NCBI RefSeq assembly: GCF_023278565.1
Contig: NC_064681.1
Coordinates: forward strand, 1,054,001-1,118,000
Length of the DNA stretch: 64,000 nucleotides
Source: Colletotrichum lupini
Taxonomy: Eukaryota; Ascomycota; Sordariomycetes; Glomerellales; Glomerellaceae
Direction: 5' to 3'
Of the stretch, positions 12,101 to 24,152 are shown one piece after another (positions within the stretch are counted from its first letter, which is position 1; every line of letters starts with the position of its first letter). The notes under the pieces were generated by a model. That model was given only the letters and a program-made list of their open reading frames with translations. It did not search any database and was not told where the DNA came from. A program made the position numbers and the translations under genes.

Positions 12101-12966
12101 TCCTGCTGCCCCATGCTGCTCTTACGAGGAGGGAAGCGGGTGGCTTGGGTCTGGGCCGGTGCCGGTGAAGTTCGTCTGCTTCCCACAGGAGGAGATGGAG
12201 TGCCCCTGGGATATTCTGGGCGACCAGCGAACGGTGCTGGAACGGGCGCTGGGACTGGTGCTGGGCTCATCCGTGAAGGCAGTCCAGCGCTGGCGGGTGG
12301 AGGTGGTGACACGAGCGGTTCCTGAGGAGCCCTTTCGGGAGCAGCACCTACTGAGGCTGGCTCTGCCACAGGTGCAGGCGGCTTCACCTCGTTCACCACA
12401 GGTTGCTGCACGACGGGAGGCGTAGGCTTTGCTGAGTTCTGAATTTGCAGAGGCGGAAGCCCGGCAGTGGGACGATGGCTGGACGTCGGTCTGGCTTCAT
12501 TCACCGTCGGCTGCGCCGGTCGCATTGAAGGCACAGGCTCGGCCGGCTGGGGAGCTGACGGAGCTGGCGGCTGGTGCGACGGGAGAGCTGTATTGGTTGA
12601 CTGGCCGGCTTGACGGTAGCCCGTGGGCTTCAGCGGCGGCACGGGAACGGGATCATCGGCTTCGTCTTCAAAATCGTTTCCCCAGTCATCGCCGTCGTAG
12701 TTTTGGGTCTTGGCCTCGACCCATTTCTTGGTCTTGGTTCTCTTTACATTGGTCTTATAGGAGGCACTCGTCGGGGTATCGGGGCTTCTACAGGTAGGAT
12801 TGTGTGGTCAGTACCATTCTACAGAGGAACAAGGCCGAGTTGTGGTATATTTTTGCGGAAACAATCTAGGAGAAGCAAAGCTCAAGGCTGGAAGAATTCG
12901 AATCACTCACAAAGGCGAGTTGGTATGAGGGGCTCTGAAGCCGTAATTATACGACGAGCCGTCCAT
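3190..12966 (-). CDS. giant intrinsically disordered Q/P/S-rich protein, three exons
   Basis: Exons: 12966-12911, 12787-9439 and 9084-3190. Introns 12910-12788 (GTGAGT...TAG) and 9438-9085 (GTATTT...CAG) keep the frame, giving about 3,099 residues. The 18-codon first exon supplies MDGSSYNYGFRAPHTNSPL, which continues directly into SPDTPTSASYKTN in exon 2. Order: a basic/acidic N-terminal motif (KKWVEAKTQNYDGDDWGND, residues 39-57), disordered Pro/Ser/Thr sequence, a helical stretch near 980-1025 (FKEIMDLSNAKDRIQKYNET), a Gly/Lys/Leu amphipathic segment at the exon 2/3 junction, a long region with repeated basic-Ser-aromatic motifs, a Gln/His-rich tract (coded around 5150-5270), and an acidic-basic C-terminus ending in GQEWNPYGAGGYEDWD. 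No enzyme domain is visible. A scaffold role, for example at the cell cortex, is only a guess. Confidence 0.82.
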
Positions 12967-15357
12967 AGCGTCGTTCGTTTATGTGATGGTATCGGAACCG
13001 TCTACTGCTTCATTGCTCGGTTTCTCTGACTACGATTGAGGACGTTCCAAGCTTCGCCGGTGACTCGGAACTGGGTATCGCGAAGCGCGCGGGTTGCGGG
13101 TTGCGGTTGGTTCCCGATGGGATCAGGCGGGTGGCCAGAGACGTTGCGACGCTGGCTCCGGCCCAGTGCGAACTTTCGGATGGGATGAGGAGCACGAAGA
13201 TGAGCTCCCAAGTTGAAACGACAACGAGAATTGGAAGGAAGACAGACGCGTCCTAAGAGGCCAAGGAATCGTCACGTTCTGTCGGGGCACAGAGACAGGA
13301 GCTGGGCTGATAATGATGAAGGTCGGCAGTCTGACAAGGCCCGAATCTCGCTGGAGATGGGTGATGGGCGACGGGGAACCTAAAGAAAGACGGGATGATA
13401 ATTTGGGGGCTTGGGAAGTTGGGAAGTCGGGGGGGACGTGGCTTGGGGCGGGCTACGCAAAGACATGAGGTACATGTGCTGTAGTGGCGGGGAAGGCTTG
13501 GGCTAATGTATCTTTTGTCGTACCTTATGATGATGAGGTAGCAGCGCGACCCAGCCCCAGCCCACGCGATACTTCGTACTGCCACCACTGCCTAGGTATG
13601 GTGCCTCGCCCTCTTCTTGCCTATGGACTCACTAAGGTAGACTGTGGTGCTTTTTTGTTTCTGCCTTCTCGGTGCGGGAACATCTCATCAGCAGAGCTGC
13701 ACAGTTCATGCCGGGCTATCCCAGCGCTGTCGCATTGGAATGTCAATCATCAGCAACGCAAAGGCGGGAAACTACTTTGACCACCAATGCCACCCTTGAA
13801 GGACAGACCCGTTGGACGTGCTGAAAAAGAGGGGAACGAACTGGGGGTGTTTTCCAATGGAAGCTCGAGGATGCCACCGACTGGATCACGAAGAACAGGG
13901 ATATTTCGTAAACGGCCGCCTAGTCAGGCTGGTGTGGCTTGAGCCTTGGAAGTTATTGTTTCTCAAAGTGCTGTCCGCTTGAGTGCGTGGGTGACGGTCT
14001 CCTGCGTCTTGAATGGACTCGTACACCTTGTGAGAGAGTAGGTTGTGTATGCAAGAGACTCGTACACCACAAGGCAAAGATTCGTCATTGCAGCCTTGAT
14101 TGAGTCTAAGGTGAGTGATGCGAGTGTAACAATTACAGTTGCGCTCGGTCTGAAGCTGATTGACTTGAAAACTTGAATAGGTACCATGCTCCGTACCATG
14201 CATCAGAAATGCTGTGGAACACAGTCAGCCGGGCCCCATTGGCGTCTCCCAACGGCGCAGTGCAGCAAGTTACCTGGTAATTAAGGTGCGCCTTCTTCCT
14301 GTAAGTGACAACCCATAGCTTGCGGTTTAAACGTGGAATAACCTCACTTGAGGTACAAGTCAAAGGCACATCGAGATAGAAATACCCCATGTTTGCGCTC
14401 TTCACGTCATGCATTCAGATGAGCACTTCCCGAGTGACATTCACAAGACATGTTTCTTCTTTGCTGCGTTCGCATCTATCTCCATCATGTACCTCGAGGC
14501 ATCCGAAGTAAGATTCGAAGTACAGGTTGGCTGATGTCGGCTGGAGTCTCCAGCGCGGGCAGACCCGAGGATTCCTCCAAGCAGGTACACGTACCTCGAA
14601 GTACCTTACTCGCCTCACAGCGCACCTGTGTGAAAGTAAGAGGTGATATGCAGGTAATGAGGTGTGCTACTCTTGGGTGTGGCGGTGCATGCACAACTCT
14701 ACATCGGACCACGAGCCACACTCCCAAGCCCCAAAGCTCCCAGCGCTGGCGGTTGCACAATGGCCACAGTCCAGGCCCGGGGATGGAATGCGCTCCTGAA
14801 GGGATGGGCGGAGGACAGGTTGAAGTTACTCTCCGTGGGAAATGTACCTAGGTATCGGACACCCTGGCCCCGTCGCTCCCGCAGAACCAGTCCAGTGACT
14901 GCAGCGCTTCGCCAATGAATCTCGACTTGGACCTGGACGCCCCGGACCTGGAACTCGGCCACGACGCTCGTTTGCCTCAACTAACAACTCTCCAGCTCGA
15001 CTTTTTTTTCAGATTGATTCCTCGATACTTCTTCGCCCTATCGCCAACTTCAGAACCCGGCGCTGTAATCGATCCATCTTCCCAACTATACCCAACGCTC
15101 GCGCGCATTGTACAACAATACTTTAGCCTTTCTTTGCCAGCCGCAGTCACTGCCACGCTCCCAAAAGTGCCCGTCCGTCAATTTGACACAGCTCATTTCC
15201 CATCCCTGACTATCCACCTCTATCGCCAAACCCAGCTCGACGACAACTCTTCCGCACTCAAAGAACCCCTCAACGATCTCGAACGCGCCGGCCGCCACGC
15301 CCAAGAAACTCGTAGTCCAGATTCCGAAGTCGGCCCCGTCTCAGACACTATTCCACG
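12967..15357. other. divergent intergenic region / SED5 leader
   Basis: About 2.4 kb between two divergently transcribed genes, so it should carry both promoters. No convincing exon was found. A 238-codon frame opens at 14915 in a different frame from SED5 and overlaps its start; I read it as leader sequence or an upstream ORF, not a gene. Confidence 0.5.
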
Positions 15358-16726
15358 ATGGCGGTCGCATCGATACAGGACCGAACCGCCGAGTTCAAAT
15401 CGGTCCTCGCTCAGGCGCAACGTCGACAGGCTTCCAGCAAGGTCGGCGCTCAACGACGATCACTCCTCACCGACTCCCAGAAAGCCGCAAGCGATGGCGA
15501 CTCGCGACCCCGGCGCTCCGATTTTGCGCGCCAGGCGGCGCAAATCGGGAGAGGAATTTCGGGCACAATGGCAAAGTTGGAGAAGCTGGCAACATGTATG
15601 CCTTTGGGTCCCAAGGGATGTTCTGCAATAATCACGGCATGGCGCTGACAAGAACTCTTTCCACAGTGGCGCGGCGCAGAACCCTGTTTGACGACCGACC
15701 AGTCGAGATCAACGAGCTCACATACATCATCAAGCAAGATTTGAGCGCCCTGAACCAGCAGATTGGAGGCCTTCAGGTCCTAACAAAGCAGCAACATCCA
15801 AAGGCTGACCAAGAGGGAGAACACAACAAGAATGTCGTCTTTATGCTGCAAGGCAAGCTGACGGACGTGTCGGCCAACTTCAAGGATGTCCTGGAGGAGA
15901 GAACCAAGAACATCCAGGCCTCAAGGTCCAGGACTGATAACGTGCGCTCCAGTCCTGATTTCCGTAGAGATGGACCTATGCTGATATGAGTCTATGTCTC
16001 TACAGTTCATTTCGAGCGTTTCCCAGCACACGCAACCACCTCTCCAACAATCAGCATCGCCGCTGTACGGAACACCCCAACGGGGGACGCCGTCCCCAGG
16101 CGCAGATCTGCTGTCGCTGAATCCGCCAGGAGATCAGCAGCTTCTCATGATGGAAGAGGCGCAACCGCAAAACACATATATCCAGGAGAGAGGTGCTGCT
16201 ATTGAAAGCATCGAATCCACTATCGCGGAGCTTGGATCTGTAAGTTTTGGTGGTTTGGCACGATACTAGGACAGCATGGGCTGACAGGAGGATACACAGA
16301 TCTTTGGTCAGCTGGCGACGATGGTTTCGGAGCAGAGCGAGATGATCCAGCGCATCGATGCAAACACGGAAGACGTTGTCGACAACGTGCAAGGAGCACA
16401 AAGAGGTGAGTTCCCGCAGGCTCCGTGCTACAGTCACACAGGCGTCCGCATGGGTATCTAATTCTTTTGTCCGCAGAACTTCTCAAGTATTGGGGTCGTG
16501 TTTCCAGCAACAGATGGCTCATTGCTGTATGTCGTGCCCCTCCTCATCGTCGGAGATGGACATTCCGATGCGACGAATCCTGTTCACGTTTACTGACAGA
16601 AATGGATAGAAAATGTTTGGTGTACTCATGATTTTCTTCCTGTACGTTCCACATCAGCTTCGCCTCAAGATTGGGGGTTTTGTCACTAACTCACCTCCCA
16701 GACTTTGGGTCCTCATTGCCGGTTAG
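15358..16726 (+). CDS. sed5: syntaxin-5 family t-SNARE (Sed5)
   Basis: Seven exons: 15358-15595, 15667-15941, 16006-16239, 16300-16405, 16477-16526, 16610-16641 and 16702-16726, all with GT-AG junctions, giving 319 residues. Sed5 is the Qa-SNARE of the cis-Golgi, needed for ER-to-Golgi and intra-Golgi fusion. The N-terminus IQDRTAEFKSVLAQAQRRQ is the Sed5 signature that binds Sly1. The Habc region follows (LFDDRPVEINELTYIIKQDL, residues 85-170). The SNARE helix runs from about residue 229 (YIQERGAAIESIEST) to 285, with the zero-layer Gln near 253 (IFGQLATMV). A C-terminal membrane anchor (MFGVLMIFFLLWVLIAG) ends the protein, leaving almost no lumenal tail. The length is normal for the family. 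The tiny last exons carry the membrane anchor. Confidence 0.95.
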
Positions 16727-18074
16727 CAGTGTGCGACGATAACGAGGGCAACGAACGGCGGTTCGGAGGATTGGGGCGGAACTCAAAGTGCTCATTCAGC
16801 AGGAGATGGATGGCGTTGAGTTGTGTAATATCAGCACCCTTAAGTTGTATCATGACATTGACGCTGGGACGGGGATGGACGCGGACGCGGACGCGGACGC
16901 AGCGCAGCTATAGAGCTTTCTTCCTTGCATAAATCTAGATCTATCAATCACAAAAGAGGTTAACTTCGGCGAAGCATTGGCGGGCCCACGAAGTATGTAC
17001 CTTGGCTCGCCTCAGGCTATAGAATCGGACGCCAGCACCACTGCACCAGCGTGTGGATGAACGTGGGGGTGGAGGAGCAGAGCAAGCAGAAGGTACAGGA
17101 TACCTACGAATCGGCAGGATAGGCAGCATGCCGACTAACGTCAGGAACCCCCGGCTTAAAGTACCTCAGACTCTGAGTGAGGTGAGGTAATGGGGGGAGA
17201 GGGACGGGGTCAGAGTAATGCGGCCAAGCGCCCGGACCTCGGGCTTGGTTCCGGGAACTTTGCCCGCACTTTGAACCGTCCCAGCCCCCCGCCGGAAACC
17301 GGCCGCTATGAGAAAGGGGAAAAAAAAAAAAGAGGCTCCCCACGCTATTGTCACTAACACGCTCCAAGCAAACCAAACTTGGCACTTTTCATGACTCGGC
17401 CCAACAAAACCCGAGAGCTGCTCCGACGACCCAGAGAATTAATCCATAAATGGTAACACAAGGCCCACCAATGGGAGAAGGGATCCCGTAGGATCTGTGG
17501 TAGTCGGTACTGTTGTAACACCAGGTATTACCTACCCCGTACAGTTTACGGGGTTTCTGGCAGTGACTTGACAAACTGGGGAAATCCACACGAAAGAGGG
17601 ACAGCCCAGGCAGCTCTTGCCCTTCCCCGCCGGCGAGCTTTACTTCACTTTCAGGGAGCTGAGGACCAAAGGAGGAGCGTCACAGGTGATGGGCAAATCG
17701 AGATCCGTCTGTACTTCCTCAGGTAGTTGGCCATGTAATTATGTACCTTTTCTGGCCAGAGGTGAAGAGGGAGGTGGAGGAGGAGACACATCGTCTAGCA
17801 TTTACCCGGCCTTTTCTGATCGCGACACATCACCCTGATAGTCTCTCCTCTTGGCTCTTGTTGCTCTCTTCGTCGATATATATACCGAGATCACATACCC
17901 ACCTCCTCCGTCCCTTTCTTATCCCGAGTCAAGAGTTGTATGCTTGTTCTATTCTCCAGAACGCTCTCCCACATCAAGTTACCCCGCCCCCGCATTCTCA
18001 TCCAGAAGTTGTCGCAACATCAACATCGCCAACCCCTCCTCAGTAGACATTACATCCACTCAGCAACAGTCAAG
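16727..18074. other. intergenic; hexamer repeat and CT-rich promoter
   Basis: About 1.35 kb without a gene. The SED5 3' side holds four tandem GGACGC hexamers (16877-16900). The second half (about 17800-18060) is strongly CT-rich, typical of a fungal promoter/leader, and leads into the aldo/keto reductase ATG. Confidence 0.55.
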
Positions 18075-19172
18075 ATGGCTTCCCAGACTTTCAAGTTGAA
18101 CTCAGGATACGAGATCCCCGCTGTGGCTCTTGGTATGCAAACCTAGTCACTCAAAAGACCCATTCTTCTAGACGGAAACACCATGAGAAGAACCCACAAC
18201 TAACGTCATCGTCCAACACAAAAGGTACCTGGCAATCCGCCCCCGGCGAGGTCACAAAGGCCGTCTCCTACTCCCTCTCAGTCGGCTACAAGGCCATTGA
18301 CGGCGCCTACTGCTACGCCAACGAAGATGAGGTCGGTGCCGGCCTCAAGGAGGCTTTCGCCAACGGCGTCAAGCGCGAGGACATCTTTGTCGTCACCAAG
18401 CTGTGGGCCACCTACACCATTGGCGACGACAAGGTCAAGGAGGGCCTGGAGAAGAGCTTGAAGAGCCTGGGTCTCGACTACGTCGACCTCTTCCTCGTCG
18501 TAGGTTTCCCTCACTCACATTCCTGACTAACATATCAAGAAGAGAGAAGAGACTGACAACAAACAGCACTGGCCCGTCGCAATGAACCCCAACGGCAACC
18601 ACGACAGGTTCCCCACCAAGCCCGACGGCTCCCGCGACATCATCCACAGCCACTCCCACGTCGACACCTGGAAGTCTGTCGAGAAGCTCCTCGACACGGG
18701 CAAGGTCCGCTCCATCGGCGTCTGCAACTACAGCGTCAAATACCTCGAAGAGCTCCTCCCGCAGGCCAAGGTCGTGCCCGCCGTCAACCAGATCGAGAAC
18801 CACCCGAGCCTGCCCCAGCAGGAGATCGTCGACTACTGCAAGGAGAAGGGCATTCACATCATGGCCTACAGCCCGCTCGGCTCCACGGGTGGTCCCCTGC
18901 TGACCGCGGCGCCCGTCGTCAAGATTGCCGAGAAGCGCGGCGTCAGCGCCGGTACCGTCCTGTTGAGCTACCACGTCGCGCGCGGCAGCACCGTGATTGC
19001 AAAGTCGGTGACGGAGAGCCGGATCAAGTCCAACTTGGAGATTGTTAAGCTCGATGATGAGGATCTGAAGGAGCTGCGGGCGTACTCTGACGATTTGACG
19101 GCCAAGAAGGAGCTGAAGCGCTACGTGTACCCGCCGTTTGGCATCGACTTTGGATTCCCGGATAAGTCGTAG
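18075..19172 (+). CDS. aldo/keto reductase, glycerol dehydrogenase (Gcy1/Gld2) type
   Basis: Exons 18075-18132, 18225-18499 and 18567-19172; 312 residues, normal for the family. It is an NADP(H)-dependent TIM-barrel oxidoreductase. The catalytic tetrad is visible: Asp45 and Tyr50 (IDGAYCYANE), Lys78 (VVTKLW) and His112 (HWP). The cofactor-binding C-terminal motif is IAKSVTESRIKSN. The long loop HWPVAMNPNGNHDRFPT with DIIHSHSHVDTWK resembles fungal NADP-glycerol 2-dehydrogenases and pentose/aldose reductases. The exact substrate (glycerol/dihydroxyacetone, L-glyceraldehyde, arabinose or xylose) cannot be told from sequence alone. No signal peptide, so cytosolic. It converges with the zinc polyol dehydrogenase next door; the two stops are 324 bp apart. 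Confidence 0.9.
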
Positions 19173-19496
19173 ATTCTTTTGTCCTTTTTACCAGATAAAT
19201 AGAGCGAAGAAATAGAAATGATTTAAAGCGTATTCTCGTCTACAGAAACTGTCCCACTGATTGTGGTGGAAAAAAAAACTTGTCTGAATGACGGGCGTTC
19301 TGTGAGGCACATGCTTGCGTTGGATGTGTTCGTACTTGTCATTGCCCCGGGTTGTTCTCTATGTCCCAACTGCCTCGGTGAAATAACACCAAACTTCACA
19401 TTGCACACAACGATCAATCACTCAAACACGGCTCTCCCAAAATGTAACTGAAAATCATCACTTTTTATTTATTTATTCACAGTCGCTATCATTTCT
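19173..19496. other. 3' intergenic between convergent reductase and dehydrogenase
   Basis: A 324-base spacer between two convergent stop codons, A/T-rich at both ends, with no gene. It should hold both polyadenylation regions. Confidence 0.5.
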
Positions 19497-20869
19497 CTAA
19501 TTCGACGTATCCACCAAAACCTTGAGCACCAGATTCCCGCTCTCGTCCTTAACTTTGGCCGCCATGTCAAACGCGTCCTTGATGGTGCTCAACCCCTTGT
19601 ACCGGTGCGTAAACAGCTTCTCGAGCGCGGGCAGGCCCTTTGGTTTCGTGGCGATGAGGTCGATGGCCTTGGGGTACGTGTTGGCGTACCGGAACACGCC
19701 GACGAAATCAACCTCGCGCAGCGCCGCCGCCGAGATGGGCAGCGTCTGGATCGGGGTGCCCATGCCGATGATGAGGATCTTGCCGCCCGGGCGTGTGGAC
19801 TGGAAGAACCACTTGTCAGTATGTATACCTCGGCCTCCGAGAGTGGGTATCTCGCGAATAAGAAAGGACTCACAAAGATGGCAGTCTGCATGCACGTCTC
19901 GACGCCGGTACACTCATACGTCGCATTCACCTCGCCCACCGCCGCCCCTCCAATTTCGGCCTTCTTAACCAGCTCCGCGACGCTCTGCGCGTACGCAAGC
20001 TTGTCCTCGATGGTCTGCGGGCGCTGCGCGGGGACGACGACGCCGGCGTCGGCGAAGCCGTTGTCGAGCGCGAACTGCACGCGGTCCGCCTGGATGTCGG
20101 CGATGACGACGCGCTGCTGGTCGGCTTTGCTCACGGCGGCGCAGAGCAGACCCACGGCGCCGGCGCCGAAGACGAGGACGGTCGAGTTGCTGGGGAGGTT
20201 GCCGCGGTCGCGGGCGTGCATTGCTACGGAGAGGGGCTCGGCGAGGGCGCCGAATTCGAGGGAGACTTCTGAGGGGAGCCTGTTTTTTTTAGGTCAGAGG
20301 TTAGCATACCTTTACACCTCACGAGAAAGCTCCAAGTAGTTTGCGCCGGTACTTACTTGTGACACCACTTTGCCGGGTGGTTCACCAGCTCCTGAAGGGT
20401 GCCCTGGGCATGCGGGAACGCCTTCGCGGAGCTGCGGAACTTCATGCCCTTGCAAATGTTGTAGCGGCCCGCGGCGCAGAGTTCGCAGGCCTCGCAGGGC
20501 TGGCCGACCTCGAGGGCGACGTGGTCGCCGACGGCAAGGTTAGAGACGTCCGAGGCGACGGCGGTGACGACGCCGCTGGACTCGTGACCGAGGGTTAAGG
20601 GTTCCCGCACGAGGATGTCGCCGTTGCGGAAGTGGTTGTAGTAGTGCAGGTCGGAGCCGCAGAGGCCGGTGGCCTTTACGGCGACTTGGACTTCGCCTGG
20701 CGCGAGGGCGGGGAGTTGTCTTTGTTCCTGTCGCTCCGAGTTAGATCTTGCGTTTGACGGTGCGTCTGCCTGGGATTCTCGGAGCTTCCTGAGGAGTGGT
20801 TGTTGGACTTACGATCTTGAGGTCCCTCGCGCCGTGAAGGACGGAGGTCTGGACTTGGACACTTGACAT
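19497..20869 (-). CDS. zinc-dependent polyol dehydrogenase (sorbitol/xylitol type)
   Basis: Exons 20869-20813, 20727-20357, 20279-19874 and 19799-19497; 378 residues. A medium-chain dehydrogenase of the sorbitol/xylitol/arabinitol group, oxidising a polyol to a ketose. Catalytic zinc ligands are Cys42 (GLCGSDLHYY), His67 and Glu68 (LGHESSG). The four structural-zinc cysteines are 97, 100, 103 and 111 (CEACELCAAGRYNIC). The Rossmann glycine motif is VFGAGAVGLL. Asp in VVIADIQADR at the end of the next strand favours NAD over NADP. The C-terminal region STRPGGKILIIGMG and FVGVFRYANTYPKAI is typical of sorbitol dehydrogenases. The last intron falls inside the coenzyme domain. Which polyol is preferred is not decidable here. 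Confidence 0.9.
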
Positions 20870-23288
20870 GGTGGGCTATGTACTCTTACTGCTGGGTGAG
20901 ATGTAGAAGTGATTTGGAGAGGGAAGAAGAAAGCTACGACGATGTTGTTAAGAGCAAGGGGTATGTAAGTGCGAAAGTGATTCCAAGAAATTGGAAGCTG
21001 TTGAGAAAGTGGGCAGGACGGCCAGTTATGAGCATGCTTTTACTTTTTGGTCAAGAGCAGAGCAGCGCAGAGCAGGTCAAGGCAAGGCAAGGTACGTATG
21101 GTTAAACACAAGTCCGATATCGACGGATCGGAAAACGCGACTTAAGTCAAGCTACTAGGGGTGGACGCGAATCGGCGGAGGCGTGTGATGCAAAACGGAA
21201 ATGCGGGTTACGAGAGAGACTTGGTCGGTGGGGGGAAGCACCGAGCTACTCCTACCAAGCAAGCCGACGACCTGGGAAGCTGCTAGTTTTGATCTATAGC
21301 CGAGTGAGGAATTCTCGACTCGGCTCGAGTACAAGTACGCCGAAATATCCATCTCTAGATTCAAGTGTCAAGTTACATAGCCAGCCTCCAAAGCTACTGG
21401 AACCTTGGAGACTCAGGGGCGAGCTTTTAAGATGCTCGCCGTTGCAGGCCAGTCACCAAGTGTATCGAGTACCAGGTACGAGATGATGACACTTGCGACA
21501 GTTGGACAGTGCTGAAAAGAGGGGGAAGACTAACACGGAATGGATATTCTTGCTTTGAGAAAGCATTGCTGGACACACGGTTCGTGTGGAGTTGTGGAGA
21601 TTTAGAGCGAAAAGGCAACCGGTCAACATGACTAGGTAACTTACGAAAGTACGAATACATGGTCAAGTTTGAGCTTTTTCCCGGAAAGAATGCCGCGTCC
21701 GCCTTCGAAGACGAGGCGTGGATTGGCTCAATGGTGGATGTTGCGGGATGAAATCTTGATGGACCATGGAACGAGTGGAGGGGGCGCGCGGGTGGAAAGA
21801 GGGGGAGGGGCAATCTCAATTGCCAATTGTCAAGTCAGCCTCTCAGTTTCTTCCTATGATACCCGCGGGTTATGGACCCTTACTCAACTCATACAAGTGG
21901 TGGTGAAAGTGACCCCCATCCAATATGGGCAATACACGCCGAAAAGTCAGAGGGGATCCCGTCGCGGGGTTGGAGAAAACGGCCGCGGAGGCCAAACACG
22001 GCAATTCTGTCCTAAGGCGGACGCTACGTATCTTTCTCCTACTTTCCATAGTGCAGAGTACCTACAACTTTTATACCCCGGAAAAAGCTAAGAAAAGGGA
22101 CAGATACAACTGGGCAATCCCGTCGAAGAGGGATGGCAAGACAGCCCGAGGGCAATCGAGAATTGACAATTACAGCATCGGTGATTCGCAGAAGACTCGG
22201 GTTCTCTCCTATCCTCATGCTTTCAGTTGGAGCCAGAGACTTTTTTCCTCTCTTTCGTGTTCTTCTCCTCTTCCCCACCCATCGTGACTTTTTCTCGTTC
22301 TTCTCCGACGTGCGGGGAGAAGGCCAGCGACTAATCCCACTTTACCGTCACCTAGCGTTTCTTACGTGGGGGTACCGGCCCGAGTCTACTGCTGTCAGGT
22401 ATTCATTACCTTCGCTTTCGCCCCCAAGTCATTCTCGACGCCTCAATGCCAATTACTCCTGGTCTCTCATGTTGCAAAAGATGTGACATGCTGTAGTTGG
22501 ATTCTTCGAGTCTTCCACGGCATTGCGATGAGTGCCAAAGGCTGGTTGAAGAAAACATAAAAGTCGGAATTTAATGGCCCAGGCACGAAAAAACGACGTC
22601 AGATGGCCGCAATTGGAGATGCCCCTGAACCCTTGCAATGGAGGGGTAAAAAAGGAAGAAGTATCGAGTACATCAGGTACCAAGGTACAATCGAGACGAC
22701 GGGAAATGCCCCGCACCTCTATCCAGCTTGAATCGTGAGACTCCCACGCCGCGCCTTGCCCCGCGTCAATGGCTTCTGTCCTACGGTGTCAGGAGTACAT
22801 TTTTCTACTTTCCTCACTTTTTTGCATGTCCCGTGAGCAAGTGTTCCAAATCAGATTCAAGAAGTCTCATGCTGTCCGAAGTCAATGGCCTGTAGAAAAC
22901 GCTGCAGGCGGGCTTCGTACCGGGGATCATTCGGTAACAGAAGGTTAGCTTAGCTTGCCCATCTCCCAAAAGCTTGTCCGTTTCGCCGGGGAAAGGAGTG
23001 CCTTTACAAGCTTGATGATCTTTTATCCGTTCCTCCATGAAGTACTGAATTGCGACTTGACATTTCTGCTCCGACCTCGCCCAATCAAAGTCCACTCACT
23101 TCAAACAGCTCCCCATTCATATAGCTCCCTCCACGCGCATCTTCCCAAGCTTTCCATCTTCCCGTACCTTCTCCTTACTCCCGTGATACCCTTCCACCGC
23201 AAGACACAACCTCACACACTCACACAGTCTCTATCTATCTGTCTATCTCCTCTTCTCTCTCATTGTTACACACACAACTGCCCCCAAA
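20870..23288. other. divergent intergenic region with CT-rich leader
   Basis: About 2.4 kb between the divergent polyol dehydrogenase and the SDR gene. No exon with coding character was found. From about 23105 to 23285 the plus strand is very CT/CA-rich, including a TCTATC-type microsatellite near 23230-23250, as expected for the SDR leader. Confidence 0.5.
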
Positions 23289-24152
23289 ATGGCCTCCTCC
23301 TTCTTCTCCCTCGAAGGCCAAACAGCCCTCGTAACAGGCGGCACCCGCGGCATCGGCGCCGCCGTAGCCGTAGGCCTCGCCGAGGCCGGCGCAGACATCC
23401 TCCTCGTCCAGCGCGACGAGTCCTCCCAGTCCACAAAGCAGGCCATCGAGAAGCTCGGCCGCAAGGCAACAATCTACACGGCCGACCTCAGCTCGCAGGA
23501 GAGCGTCGCCGCGCTGGTGCCCAAGGTCCTCAAGGACGGCCACGAGATTCGCATTCTCGTCAACTGCGCGGGTATCCAAAAGAGGCATCCGTGTGAAAAG
23601 TTCCCCGATGAGGACTTTAACGCCGTGAGTTTTTGCTACTACTTACTACATAGAGACGCGTACCGAGCATAGTGAAGAATGTTGAACTGACACACTCCAA
23701 AACAGGTCATGCAAGTCAACCTCAACTCCGTCTTCACAATCACCCGTGACGTAGGAGCCCACATGCTCAACCTCGCCCCGCACCCGACAACCGGCCGCAA
23801 AGGCTCCGTCATCAACTACGCCTCCCTCCTCACCTTCCAAGGCGGCTTCACCGTGCCCGCCTACGCCGCGTCCAAGGGCGCCGTCGGCCAGCTGACAAAG
23901 TCCTTCGCCAACGAGTGGACGGCCAAGGGCATCACCGTCAACGCCATCGCGCCGGGGTACATTGAGACGGAGATGAACACGGCGCTGTTGAACGATAAGG
24001 AGCGCCTCGCTAGCATCAGCGCGAGAATCCCCGCGGGACGTTGGGGTACGCCTGAGGATTTCAAGGGCACGTCGGTGTACCTTGCGAGTCGGGCGAGTGG
24101 GTATGTGAGTGGGCATGTTTTGGTTGTTGATGGTGGCTGGATGGGTCGGTAA
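23289..24152 (+). CDS. short-chain dehydrogenase, KduD-like (2-deoxy-D-gluconate 3-dehydrogenase family)
   Basis: Exons 23289-23624 and 23706-24152; 260 residues. A classical SDR. The cofactor motif is TGGTRGIG (residues 16-23), followed by NCAGIQ; the catalytic residues are Ser152 (INYASLLTF) and Tyr165/Lys169 (YAASK). The C-terminus [22 protein letters not shown] is standard. The overall pattern, including [24 protein letters not shown] and a GWRWGT-like [10 protein letters not shown] segment, matches the KduD/gluconate 5-dehydrogenase branch, which acts on 3-deoxy-keto-sugar acids from uronate breakdown. That substrate assignment is inference from family resemblance. It converges on the Ayg1-like hydrolase gene, with 194 bp between stops. 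Confidence 0.88.

Noticed and set aside
9427..12642. Separate 1,071-residue gene starting at 12642
   Set aside because: The frame continues upstream of 12642 without a stop to an acceptor at 12788, and an in-phase first exon with ATG at 12966 completes it.
14915..15631. 238-codon protein
   Set aside because: Overlaps SED5 exon 1 in another frame, no recognisable motif; treated as a possible upstream ORF only.
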